Below are positions 47,757 through 58,882 of a DNA stretch of 64,000 nucleotides, one piece after another. Source of the stretch: Plantago major (Eukaryota; Streptophyta; Magnoliopsida; Lamiales; Plantaginaceae); NCBI GenBank assembly GCA_026545765.1, contig CM048839.1:20584566-20648565 (forward strand). Direction: 5' to 3'. The number at the start of each line of letters is the position of its first letter. Within the stretch, counting starts at the first letter, position 1. The translations under genes were made by a program, and so were the position numbers. Under the pieces are notes generated by a model. It was not told where the DNA came from, did not search any database, and worked only from the letters and a program-made list of their open reading frames with translations.

Positions 47757-49313
47757 GGGCGAATTACATAAACACCCCCTGTTGTTTGCTCTAATTACAT
47801 ATCAGTACCCACTGTTTGAACAATTACATCTACCCCCATTTTCCATCTCCGGCATTGACTCCGGCGATTATTTGGCATCTATTGCTTACGTGTGCTTATG
47901 TGGCTGATTACATGGATTAGCAAATTCAAATTAAAAAAAAAAATAAAAAACAAAAGGCTTTCTGTAAAATACCGAAAACCTTTCGTCTTCACCACTAACC
48001 CGCCAAAAACCTCCATACTTGTTTCCTTTGCTAAACCCTAAACATGGGCGATTAACCTCAAAATCGACCTTACATAACACTATCTACATCTCAGTTGTCT
48101 CTATTAGTTGCAAGCTTCGTCCCGATACCATTTTTATCTCCAACAGTAACGGGAAAGAGGTGTTCAGCCGGAAATCAAAGTAAAGGTAACTCTCTCCGTT
48201 TTCCTGTCAAATTTCGACTTCTTACTTGTAAAAACTAGGCTGGGTGTACCGAATTTTGCAGTAGATGGCTTGTTGTTGCCGGAATTAGGGTTTTTGATCG
48301 TAAAAACCATCTTTTTTTTATTTTGATAATTGCAAAATTGGGGTATTTATAGTGTGATTTTGATGATTCAAACGTATAAAATAGGTTTAGTGTTGATAAT
48401 TTCATCCAAAACCTGGTCTTTGTAGGTATAGGTTCCATTGATTATACTAGTTCGACTGTCTCTGTATTTTGTACTTAGCAACCTTATTTTTATACTGTTT
48501 CAGCCTTTCAGGCATGATGGATGATGGTGCATACTTGATAAGGATACACTATCAAGGGAACCAATATAACATTCAGCGTGCTAAACCATCCAAGTATAAT
48601 CACTCTAAGCTGCTTAATGAAGTGATATTTGTTGCTCTAGAGGATGTGTCAAGCACTATGAATTTAGCTATTGGAATGAAATGTGATATGGATGATACAA
48701 TGCAGCAACTAGAGATAGTAAATGATGATGATGTTAGGACAATGTTTGATAGGAATAAGAAGTATATGTCCATTGAGTTGTATGTTGAAACATCTGAAGC
48801 TATTCCTCTTGTCATTGATTCTTCATGTACCAAAAAGACTAGTGTTTGGAGGTCTGTTAACATACCACAACCAAATTTTCGGCAATGACCCATTTTTTTT
48901 GTATGCAAATTGAGAGCAAATTCAGAGAAGAAAGATGAAGAAATGTGAAGCAAAATGAACAATTCATCAGTATTTATAGGGGATTTTTTTTGAAAATAAC
49001 GGCTAGTTTTTTATACAAATCAATTACATATACACCCATAACACTATTAGGTCAATTACATATACACCCAGTAATGGCTATGACTTGCAGGTTAAAAACA
49101 TCTCAAAAAATAATTACAAACAAACTCAGTGACATGGATACACACGTGGACAAGGGCGTGTGTCCGGTGAGCTGATATCAGCACCGACGTTGACCATTGG
49201 GTTTGTTTGTAATTGTTGTTTGGTTTTTTGGTTGCTCATGTAATTGTTCAAACAGTGGGCATGAATGCGTAAATGGGTCATCTAGCAAGGGTGGTCGTTT
49301 ATGTAAATTTCTG
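47757..49313 (+). mobile_element. Mutator-like element, inner (1.56 kb, 9-10 bp TSD)
   Basis: Flanked by TATATTTTAA on both sides (47747-47756, 49314-49323). The left end GGGCGAATTACATAAACACC pairs with the complement of the right end CAGAAATTTACATAAACGAC; the inverted similarity runs on through CCACTGTTTGAACAATTACAT for about 85 bp. It contains a MURA-like fragment on the plus strand (see next entry) and lacks the catalytic transposase core, so it is non-autonomous today. Confidence 0.87.
48514..48888 (+). pseudogene. MULE transposase N-terminal (PB1-like) fragment
   Basis: Starting at MMDDGAYLIRIHYQGNQYNI the frame resembles the N-terminal domain of plant MURA-type proteins: a short beta segment, LEDVSSTMNLAIG-like helix, then DDVRTMFDRNKKYMSIELYV. 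It ends after 125 codons at PQPNFRQ. The zinc-finger and DDE catalytic regions of a Mutator transposase are absent. An upstream Met at 48469 extends the frame but has less family resemblance. It may be an untranslated remnant. Confidence 0.6.
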
Positions 49314-49915
49314 TATATTTTAAATATAAAAGTTTATTATGAAATAACAAAAGTTTACAAAATATAATGAAAAAATAGAACACATTAATATTTTCATGCT
49401 CCATGAAAATAGATTCTATGGATACTATGATTAGGTATGATTTTTTTTTATATTATGGTGAATAAATATTTGTAAAAATGGAACCAGAAACGTTTACTTG
49501 AGACATAAAAAATGGTTAAACGGCAACTATGTTTCAAGACTAAGTAAGTACTAGTATATTTTAATATTTTTGTTATTTCTAGCAAGATTATATTTGAAAT
49601 ATCATTTTATTTCATTTTTGTAAATAAGTTCATATTTTTAGAACTAGTTTTAAAAATTAGATTTTCATTTAATTTATTTTAATTTTAACGTTAAATGATT
49701 TGAAAATATTTTTTATTTATTAATATTGCATATTGGATGCTCGTGAAAGGGAAGAGACGGAAACTAGAAAATGTGACAGTTAAAAATAAGGTCATGTTTG
49801 GAAAGCACACTTTCAAAGTATAAAATGGACCAAAATGTTATTGTTGAAAACAGAGAGACTTTCTTGTTAATAGGGTGTTTATTGGGGGACTTGGTGTAAT
49901 TTTCCCTTAAATTAA

Positions 49916-52070
49916 TATGTAATCAAGATTAATGCTAGCTGGTCAAAATAAGTTAAATTGATGATTTATTTTTTAAATGTAGGCAGTTCAATTAAACAAT
50001 ATACAATTATTTGAAGTAGTCAATAATAAGATAATAGTATTATTATAGAAATAAAGAGGAGATGAACGCAATGACATGACACATTGGTTGCATGCGGCAT
50101 GCCTTGTGTTGGCATAAACAATTGCAACAAATAAAGATAATGTGACCACAACGAACGAGAGCAGAATTTTAGGAGCTAAATATAAATTACCACTAGTTTT
50201 GGGATCTCCAAAACGCAGCCAAGGGCAGTTCCGGACGTTCACTAAAAGGTCCCACGGGGCACATGTAGTTCCTTTTCCCGGTAAAAAGAAGGATTAACAA
50301 GGAGAGAGGAATCAGGTGTGACGCGTTGGCTCCACACAATTTGGATGGTCTGTGGTTCTGATAACGACACGTGGACTACGTGCCACATGAAAAGTTGCAC
50401 CAAGTCGGCCTCCCGTGAAACCGATTAATTGAGTCGTGCAGAGTTGCTGCCATGTAAGTATAAGGTTGCTTTCAATCTTATTTAATTTTGTGAATGTTAG
50501 CCTCAAATATTTCCATGATTTGGCCTTTAACATCTTATGAACGGACAATTTCTTGTCACTTGTGCAAAATTAAATCTAAAAGAGTATGATATTTTCATGT
50601 CATTTTAGATCTCTCCGGCATCTTGATAGAACCTTTAAGTGATATTTTCAACGAATGAAATAACGCCTCCAAGGACACAACACATTGTTGGCGCATTTGG
50701 AGGTTTAAGTGATGTTAACCAGTCAATAACACATCTTTGACGGAACACGTTTACATACTATGTTTTATATTAATTCAAAATAATTTATATAATTACAATG
50801 ACGAGTTATTTATCTGAGGATAGAGGTTCCATAAAGCAATCGAGTTCTAACAATAACAACTTAATAAACCTAGCCAGAGTTTTAGTGGAAATGGAATCAC
50901 ATGAGATTTTATCTTAATCATAAGGTAAGCTGAATATAGTTGAATATTACGATAAATAGGTAACATGTAGTATGTTTGACGAATATCCAGACAATCTTTG
51001 AAATAATTCGTCTCCAAACAAGTCCATCATCTAGTCGGTGTGTAATTCGTTAGTTCGAACCATGTGATAAAAATTGGATTCCTCACTTCGCTCCCTAAGA
51101 TGGAGCTTGTCCCCACACAAAGTCTTATAGGAGACCTATCTAAAAGAGGGACTTAAGAGATCGACTAATATTTTTATAATAATTACAAGTATAGTGTTTT
51201 TTGAATAGAGATTTCAATTAAATTTTAACATTTCATTACATTAACACTTATGTTATTAATAAAACCCCTAATGTTTATAACTATAACCATCATGTTTGTC
51301 AGTCTATTTTAATCCCTCTATAAAAATGGTCCTACCGAAATCCGAATACTCATACTATCCTCAAGATCCTTCAACATTTCTGCCCTACTCAATTTGTTCC
51401 AAAAACTTGAGATTTCGGTAAGGGTCCATTATCCATAGCCCGAAGGAAAATGGTCCAGCTTGCTCTTCCAAAAAGGCCCAATCACAATTGATTGTCTTGC
51501 CTATACTTCTTGGGCCAAGTAGAGAGGCCCAGCTCCAAGCCTTTTTCATCATTAGCCCATTTTTCCAAGACCCTAATCGACATTGCCAACGAGTGTTAGG
51601 CTATTCATTTGTCCGCGTTCTAGACATAAATAGCAATCCATTCTATAACTCTTCTCATCCGATTCGTGCGAAAGTCACCCAAAGAAAAGAATTGTACAGT
51701 ACGATTGCACGAAATAACATTAAAAAACAGATTGATTACTATCGACTCGAGTTGAGTTTTCTCAACTTGAATTGATTTTTGTCAAACTTTTGTGTTTGTT
51801 TCTCCACTCTACATAATGATATTCGAGTTGAGTTAATATCCATCAACTTTAAAATTAAAAACTTCATAACTCATATATACCACTAAACCTTATCAAAATC
51901 ACACTTCAATGCTACCAAATATATAATTTCAAAAATAAACTATAGTTGAATTACTTATTCATCAACTCCGAATTTCAACTCAAGTTAAGTTTAGAGTCGA
52001 ATGACACTCACCATTTTTAATTACACTAGAAAATATGGCACAAAGATACTTACTTAAGGTACATATGAGC
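49916..52070. other. Intergenic, no gene recognised
   Basis: Near 50365 a CACGTGGACTACGTGCCAC block contains a G-box; without a nearby gene its role is unclear. At 50990-51175 a stretch with GTTAGTTCGAACCATGTG could be a decayed tRNA-derived SINE, but no clear box A or tail is seen. At 51735-52015 lies a copy of the dispersed AGTTGAGTTT repeat. Confidence 0.4.
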
Positions 52071-52074
52071 TGAT

Positions 52075-52592
52075 CTTATAACTAAACTAATTATTCAATC
52101 CATTGTTTAAAGGAGTTTTTACTATTTTGCATGGCAAGGCCCATCTTAAAACCTAAGGAAATGTTTTTAAACAAAAAGGGAAAGTTTAATAAGGAGTTTT
52201 TACCATTTTGCAACCTAAGGAAATGTTTCAAACAAAAAGATATTACCTGATCTTTTAACTAAACTAATTATTCAATCCATTGTTTAAGGAGTTTTTACTA
52301 TTTTGCATGGCAAGGCCCATCTTAAAACATAAGGAAATGTTTTTAAACAAAAAGGAAAAGTTGAAGGAGTTTTTACTATTTTTGCAACCTAAGGAAATGT
52401 TTTCAAACAAAAAGATATTACCTGATCTTATAACTAAACTAATTATTCAATCCATTGTTTAAGGAGTTTTTACTATTTTGCAGGCAAGGCCCATCTTAAA
52501 ACCTAAGGAAATGTTTTTAAACAAAAAGAAAAAGTTTAAGGAGTTTTTACTATATATTTTGCAACCTAAGGAAATGTTTTCAAACAAAAAAA
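52075..52592. repeat. Tandem array, about 176-bp unit, three copies
   Basis: Unit starts (ACTAAACTAATTATTCAATC) are at 52081, 52258 and 52433, giving periods of 177 and 175 bp. Within each unit a shorter block (AAGGAGTTTTTACTATTTTG ... CCTAAGGAAATGTTTT ... AAACAAAAAG) occurs twice, so the array has a two-level structure. The third unit is cut short and runs directly into the tRNA gene's downstream T/A tract. Confidence 0.9.
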
Positions 52593-52602
52593 AACAAAAA
52601 AA

Positions 52603-52675
52603 CGCCCACCGTGGGGCTCGAACCCACGACCACAAGGTTAAGAGCCTTGCGCTCTACCAACTGAGCTAGACGGGC
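52603..52675 (-). tRNA. tRNA-Lys (CTT)
   Basis: On the minus strand the 73-base sequence folds as a standard tRNA: acceptor GCCCGTC pairing with the 3' end, D-arm with AGCTCAGTTGGTAGAGC (box A), anticodon loop GCTCTTAAC with CTT at positions 34-36, and TPsiC arm GGGTTCGAGCCC (box B). No intron. T runs directly downstream on the minus strand act as the pol III terminator. It carries no encoded CCA, as expected for a nuclear gene. Confidence 0.97.
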
Positions 52676-55300
52676 TTTCTGAAACGATTAATAGTTATAG
52701 TATATTTACCTTAAAATTTGTTGCTTCTAATTTGGCTTTGAGAAAATATAATAAATAGACTACTAAAAGGAAAGTATCGAAGAAGGAACACAAAATAGTG
52801 AAGCACATTTTGAAAATGAGTGACAACAAAATCAATCTTTGACGTAATTGAATTTATATTACTACTTCTCAACGCAGAGTAGACGTTAGTAGTTAATTGA
52901 TAGTGTATTTTCTTTCAACTAATATATATTGTCAATTGAAAACCACAAAATCTCCTCAGATGCGGTATCTGGATAATTTATCTAAAGACGACATATGTTA
53001 TCAATAAAATAATTAATGGTATCAATCAAACGTTTATGTTGTTAATGAAATGCGTTATTTTATAATAAGAAAAAAACATTGATATTGAGAACATAGACGT
53101 TTTGATTAATAACATTAAATTTTTTATTGATAATTTAGATTTGTCTCTAAATAAATTATCTAGAAACTGTATAATTACATTAAAAACAGCTTAGGTACCC
53201 CTCGAATTATATTTGCTACATCAAGTGAGTGCTCAACAAACTGAGGGGCCGGGCTGCTTCTTTTTTATTTGCATGAAACAGGACGACATTAAAGTCAATA
53301 AAAGTTAATCAGCCCATTTGTTGCAAATAAATTAATACTGTATTGATCAACAATACGCAATTTGAAATGGTTCTATAGTATTCGGTCATGAGAAATGTGC
53401 GTAGTGCTGTGAACTTGTCGTCAATATAAGTTGGTGTCCGTGCGTGTTGAATTAACAAGTGGGCCAAAATTAAGAGGTGAAGAATAGATCGATGAAGCTC
53501 TTGTAATTGACAAGTTAAACGAAGTGAAGATCAATATCTGTTGAACAGAAGTATATTTTTGGAGAAATTTTCAAGTCAATTCTAGCTAATTAGGTGCTTT
53601 TCATGATAATCACTCATTTGCTTACCAGGTCTGCCTCTAAAATAAAATGTTACACTACTAAATAGATTGCCCAACTACCTTCCAATGTAACGCGACCCAT
53701 TCAGAACAAAATTTTACTTTCTTTTTACCTAAATCTTGACGAATATGTAAGTCACATGTATTAGTGAATCTCCAAATTAAAGAGTCTACTAAAAATAAAG
53801 TCTTGTAACTGTGTTACTTCTTAAATACTTCTCTCCGTTCAAGTCCATTTTAGGGGAAATCGCAACAAATGCTAAGGGTCAAGTGTCTCGAGGTGAGGTG
53901 TTTCGAACTTTCGAAGTGGTTAGGCTAAATCATAAATGGTACTACTAACTTCGTTCCATTAAATATAAAATATTCCGTGTAAACATGTGAGTACATCACA
54001 TTTATCAATTTTTTGAGTTTGTTTCTCAATTTTATACTATGCTATTAAAATTGAGTTACTATTTATCAACTCAAATATAATAAACATTACAAATATCACA
54101 ATTTAATATCATATACAAAACTCAACTTTATTTTACCCACTATTAATCAACTTCCCAACTAATCAAGTTGAGTTTGGAGTTTGGAGCCAAACACAAGGAA
54201 TGAAGGAAGATGGTGAGATGAAAATGAAAATAAAAAAATTAATAAAGATTATTAAGTTGTGTTTATAACAGTTTCAACTTATACGTGCAAACGTTTAAAT
54301 TTTAATATGTAACTTTTCCTTAAATTAAGTTGGAAATGATATGTTACAATTAAACATCCCTAGTCTATGACTCTATGTTACAATTAAACATCCCTAGTCT
54401 AAATGTGTGAGCACCAAATTGAGTATCAATATACATTAAAAAGACGAAATAATGGTTAATACGGTTGACTATCTGAGCAATTTCTTGTGTGCACAATAAT
54501 CCAATTATTCACAAGAGTTCAACCAGTGGCTTTCCAGGTCGATTCCTAAATTTATAGTATTTCCCGTGTTTCTGGAACTTAATGGATTCGAAATTACGGC
54601 GTTCCATTTCCTTCCATATGTACAAAATCCAACAATGCAAATTTTCTTCCTTCCGCATAGTACACAGGGTATTAACAAGACAAATACATGTTTACTTTTC
54701 CATTGTATAATAATGTTATCTTCGTTTGCAAACTTATTGATTCGATTACGATTATATTTTATCTATAATTCAATCCAGGTTCGATTCATTCGATTCGATT
54801 CAATTACATTGATTCTATTCATACGAAGAGAATGTAGCCTTAATCTAGATTAAACAAATTTACTAACCATGATCAATATTCCCATTTGCCCGTTTTCTAG
54901 CTATAATACTTTGTTAGTTGTAATTATTTAACAAGACGTTTTAAAAGGCAGGTGACTAAATTCTAAAATAAGTATTGTAATCTATTGGTCTTTTGTAGTG
55001 CTTATCAAATGTAGTTTCACACCAATATAAGTTCGAACTAAATGAGGTGAAATTATATTAAATGGCTCTATATTTCACGAATACCGATCATGTTTTATTG
55101 GAGCTCAAAGGACGGTTAAATGTGTCATCTAGAAAAAAAAAGTCATGCCAAATAATGTACTTTCAGTTCCATGTGCCAAATAATGTCACAGCTTATGGTT
55201 TGATCAATTTGTTATGTAAATAAAGAAATTAAAATCCATGACTTGTCAATTGGCATTTGGCATGACATGATAGTATGTTTTACTGGTCAACCTAAATCCG
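52676..55300. other. Intergenic, no gene recognised
   Basis: AT-rich sequence. A copy of the dispersed AGTTGAGTTT repeat ends at about 54195 with TTGGAGCCAAACAC. Near 54320-54405 the phrase TACAATTAAACATCCCTAGT is duplicated in tandem. No exon-like segment is seen on either strand. Confidence 0.45.
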
Positions 55301-55330
55301 TGTTCCTGCCCAACAAACCTATATATATAA
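55281..55330 (+). promoter_or_regulatory. Core promoter of the first CML gene
   Basis: A TATA box (TATATATATAA, 55319-55331) lies about 100 bp before the ATG. About 30 bp upstream is GGTCAAC (55286), the complement of a W-box core (TTGACC). The second CML gene has the same arrangement, so it may matter for shared induction; this is inference. Confidence 0.5.
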
Positions 55331-55430
55331 CTCATACCTCACAAACCTCAAACCATCTTCACTTATAAAAACCAAGAAGAAAAATTCAACCATTAGTATA
55401 ATTAGAAAACCATTCTTTTAAGCGGCTTCT

Positions 55431-55862
55431 ATGGAGAAACAAGAACAATTCGCCCGTGTATTCAACCATTTCGACTCAAACAAGGATGGCAAAATCTGCC
55501 CCGTTGAGCTAAGGCGCTGCATGGGGTCACTAGGCAGCTGCGACATGTCACCCGAAGATGCTGAGATGGCAGTTGCGCTCATGGACTCTGACGATGACGG
55601 CTTATTATGTTTAGATGATTTCGTGAGGCTAGTTGAAGGAGTGGACGAGGAAGACAAAGTTCGCGATCTGAAGGAAGCATTTAAGATGTATGTTATGGAA
55701 GATGAGAGCGCGTGTGCGATCACACCCAACAGCTTGAAGAGAATGTTGAGTAGATTGGGAGAGAGGAAAAGCATTGATGAGTGTGAGGACATGATTAATT
55801 GTTTTGACCTTAATGGTGATGGTGTGCTTAACTTCGACGAGTTTAAAATTATGATGTCTTGA
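55431..55862 (+). CDS. Calmodulin-like protein (CML), 143 aa, copy 1
   Basis: An intronless EF-hand protein, a calcium sensor without other domains. EF1 loop at residues 15-26 (DSNKDGKICPVE) and EF4 at 126-137 (DLNGDGVLNFDE) fit the 12-residue consensus with Glu last. EF2 at 52-63 (DSDDDGLLCLDD) has Asp at position 12. The third position (YVMEDESACAITPNSL, about 83-100) has lost the calcium ligands. Three working sites are expected. Length and the pattern 'MEKxEQ.. start, EF1, EF2, dead EF3, EF4' fit the plant CML37/38/39-like group. No myristoylation or membrane signal. About 57 percent or more of residues are shared with copy 2 by eye, including the LVEGVDEE and FKMYVMED blocks. Confidence 0.93.
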   Translation: MEKQEQFARVFNHFDSNKDGKICPVELRRCMGSLGSCDMSPEDAEMAVALMDSDDDGLLCLDDFVRLVEGVDEEDKVRDLKEAFKMYVMEDESACAITPNSLKRMLSRLGERKSIDECEDMINCFDLNGDGVLNFDEFKIMMS

Positions 55863-58300
55863 TTGATTACATTGGTTAATTTGGATTATAAGTATGGCCG
55901 ATTTTCTGATTTGTAACTTATTGGATTCACATGTATGTATTGTAATGTAAATTATTCTTGATTCTTTCATATACTTAGGTACCACAAAAAGAAATACTGT
56001 CAATTTATAGTACTATATGTCAACCACCTTTTAATTTAGGTACTCCACTCAATTTTTTCGATTAAGCTAACCAATTTTTACCAAATTAATTTGATTTTGA
56101 CTTAAAAAGAAAAAGAAAAATATGTTTAGGGACACGTGTCAGCTCCTTGTTAATTTTGTGATTATATTTTAAAAAGCAATGTAAAATTCATTTAAAAAAT
56201 TATAAAAGCATTTGTTTGGATTAGCAAAAATAAAAAGCAATTTATTTAGTTAGAAAAATAAAAGGAAAAATAAGCAAAACAAACATGTAAAACCCAGCTA
56301 AAAAAGGCGAAAGTTTCCATTCTCGGTGGAGTTAATTAATCAATTAACGAATCATACATGTGATAATACGATACATGAAACTTGTTAGCAGTTAGACAAT
56401 AATACTCGATTCCAATCCGCAAGTGTGAATCTGTCATCCTCCCTTCTTGCGGCAGAACTGGAAATACTTCGTACATTTTCATTTTTATCGTTCCATAAAA
56501 TTACATATAGTACAAAAATTAAGCTCGTCTCAACCAACAATAGCAAAAAAATATTATATTTACACATAAATAACATATTTTTTACTTCAAAGAATGTAAT
56601 CGACTAGTCGTTATTCTAGAACATGAACTTCAAACTTTTCGTATTTGTTATTTTGGACTTGAAGTAAACTTGTGAACTTTATTTTGTTTATTTTGAATGT
56701 GGAACTACTGAACTAGTATTTAATTTGGCTACGAAATGCTATTTCAGTTTTTTTTTTTTTAATTAAAGTTCGGATTATTCGGATTAAATCCAATCCAATC
56801 CGAACTTTTTCGGATTAATCCGAAATCCGATCCGATCGTTCGGATCGAATTTCGGATTGAGCCTTTAGTTGTCCGAAACTTCAGATTGATCCGAACTTCG
56901 AATCGGATTGGATCGGATTAATCCGAACGTGCACCCCTAATGAAGCGAATTAATTTGTTTAACTTAATTCACATTCACAGATTGTTATTCGAGTTCCATT
57001 CCATGTTCTCCCCCAGTGTGGAAAGATTCCTAAAGTCATTAAGAAAAACGAATCCTGAATTTGATAAATGTACATTGACCAAAATATCTTACCAATCTTG
57101 GAAACATTTTACAAAAAAATACACATAAACAAACCTAATGTCTACGTACGTAAAGGTCGAGCAAAATATCATAAAAACGTGTTGTACCAAAACATAAAAT
57201 AACTAAATTGTTAAGTTTAAGTAATCAAATTAGTATAGTGGTTATGACAGCTCTGGCGGTTAAAAAGAAGCTGCTCTGATGCTTCGCCGTTCTATTAAAA
57301 TTTCAAAGTCTTATCCGTATTGAATCCGTTTCATATTCGCACCAAGTAAGATTCCGTACGTTTCCATCACCCAAGCTTCCATACGTTAACTGTTACAATC
57401 ATTAACAATTGCATGATGATTAATATTGGCATATTTAATCATAATTTCTTATAAGGATGATCTATTTACCTGATCAACCTGCCACTTTTTTGAAATTTTA
57501 GCAAGATACTTGTTCAAACAACAAAGAATTGACAAGTGCACTCTCTTCTTCGTTGTCACCATACCGGTAACTCAGGTTGTTTCAAAGCAATATCTTTTGT
57601 CTCGAAATTTAAATTCGTACAAATATTTTAATTTCATTTGTATATCATTCACAACTTTAGCTGGTAACTATAACTTCGATCGGATTAGTTTATTTTAAGA
57701 GTGTTTAAAAAATTACTACCCCCGTATCAAAGAAAACTTTCCATTTTACTATTCTGTGGTAAACTGTATTCGACTTTGACCACAAATTACTCTTTATAAT
57801 AGTAAATAATTCAATAAAATCATATAATGAAATTTTAATTATTAAATTTTCATTACATAATTTTACTAAAATTATTTATTATTATATTGTAAGAGTAATT
57901 TGTGGTTAAAGTTGAAGACAGTTGACCGTTCAAAGTCAAAATGAAAATTTTTTTTGGAACGGAGGGAATAATAAGTAGAGATAGTGGATTTTCAAAAAAG
58001 AAAAAGTTAAACTTTAAAAAAAAATTTGAAATAGTAAAAATTAAACCTTTAAAAACAACTGTGGGAGTATTATATTTTGATGGGAGGGAGACAAGAAAGT
58101 GTCCATAATGTGAGACCCAAGGCCAAGGGGATAATTGTCCAAATGCACGTAACCAAGTGTGTAACACCCGTGTAATGTTACGTACGTAGCCTCTCTAATT
58201 TTTAATTCAAATTACTTGTTGAAGTTAAGCCAGCATCATTGCCACGTCATCTTCCTTGGTCAACATAGTCTTTTTCCGCGTAACCAATCATTAATCATCT
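55863..58300. other. Intergenic between the CML genes, with two repeats
   Basis: At 56760-56940 is a dense self-complementary stretch built from CGGATTAATCCGAA-type blocks. At 57150-57570 lies sequence that recurs at 60330-60640 (see the tandem duplication finding). No gene recognised. Confidence 0.5.
57717..57970. mobile_element. Stowaway-like MITE, diverged
   Basis: Left end CTACCCCCGTATCAAAGAAAA and right end TTTTTTTGGAACGGAGGGAATA are inverted repeats of the same type as at 19.8 kb, and the interior shares AATAGTAAATAATTCAATAA and ACAGTTGACC. TA-like flanks are degraded, so borders are approximate. It lies about 480 bp upstream of the second CML ATG. Confidence 0.75.
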
Positions 58301-58330
58301 TAAGTTTCCTTCTCCTATATATATACTTGC
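58245..58330 (+). promoter_or_regulatory. Core promoter of the second CML gene
   Basis: TATATATATAC at about 58315-58326 is the TATA box, roughly 130 bp before the ATG. Upstream are CCACGTCAT (an ACGT-core bZIP-type site, about 58241) and TTGGTCAAC (complement of a W-box core, about 58256). Confidence 0.5.
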
Positions 58331-58453
58331 ACTCTCACAGTTTTCATATCATCAAACTCTATACAATATTTCATACGGAACCAAATACATTCTTACCAAA
58401 CTAAACTCATATTATACTGTTTTAAACATTCCATTTCAATCAACTTGGTATAT

Positions 58454-58882
58454 ATGGAGAAGCACGAGCAATACAAGAAAGTGTTCAACCAATTCGACAC
58501 CAACGGAGATGGGAAAATAAGTCCACTAGAGCTACAACAGTGTGTCAGCTCAATACGCGGGGGCATGTCCATCGAGGAAGCTGAGGCGGCAGTCAAGCTT
58601 ATGGACTCAGACAATGACGGGATGTTATGTTTAGACGATTTTATGAGGCTAGTTGAAGGAGTGGACGAGGAGGAGAAGGTGCACGATTTGAAGGAAGCGT
58701 TTAAAATGTATGTTATGGAAGATAGTGCGTGTGTCATTACGCCTAAAAGCCTGAGGAGAATGTTGAGTCGATTGGGAGAAAGAAGAAGCGTTGAGGAGTG
58801 TAAGAGCATGATTGCTGGATTTGATCTTAATGGTGATGGAGTGCTTAATTTCGACGAGTTTAAGGTTATGATGTCTTGTTGA
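58454..58882 (+). CDS. Calmodulin-like protein (CML), 142 aa, copy 2
   Basis: Intronless EF-hand calcium sensor, tandem partner of the gene 3 kb upstream. EF1 DTNGDGKISPLE, EF2 DSDNDGMLCLDD and EF4 DLNGDGVLNFDE are canonical in ligand positions (EF2 ends in Asp); the third site (YVMEDSACVITPKSL) has lost its ligands, exactly as in copy 1. I start at the Met of MEKHEQYKKV, which aligns with copy 1's MEKQEQ; a Met three codons earlier (58445) is possible. It ends in MMSC with one extra Cys. Differences from copy 1 concentrate in the linker after EF1 (IRGGMSIEEAEAAVKL). Confidence 0.93.
   Translation: MEKHEQYKKVFNQFDTNGDGKISPLELQQCVSSIRGGMSIEEAEAAVKLMDSDNDGMLCLDDFMRLVEGVDEEEKVHDLKEAFKMYVMEDSACVITPKSLRRMLSRLGERRSVEECKSMIAGFDLNGDGVLNFDEFKVMMSC

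Larger units (their letters stand above)
47456..49906. mobile_element. Mutator-like element, outer (2.45 kb including nested insert, 9-bp TSD)
   Basis: Both sides carry TTAAATTAA (47447-47455 and 49907-49915), a perfect 9-bp target-site duplication. Termini: GGGTGAATTACAGTAGGTCC on the left; complement of the right, GGGAAAATTACACCAAGTCC, continuing CCC-A-TAAA. These are Mutator-type inverted repeats. The element proper consists of 47456-47746 and 49324-49906; the middle is a second element. No transposase is seen in the outer part. Confidence 0.85.

Noticed and set aside
50990-51175. Possible second SINE with TTCGAACC box B
   Set aside because: No convincing box A, tail or target-site duplication.
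53640-53900. Possible Stowaway remnant (CTTCTCTCCGTTCAAGTCCATTTT type end)
   Set aside because: Only one terminus is suggestive; no inverted partner or TA duplication found.
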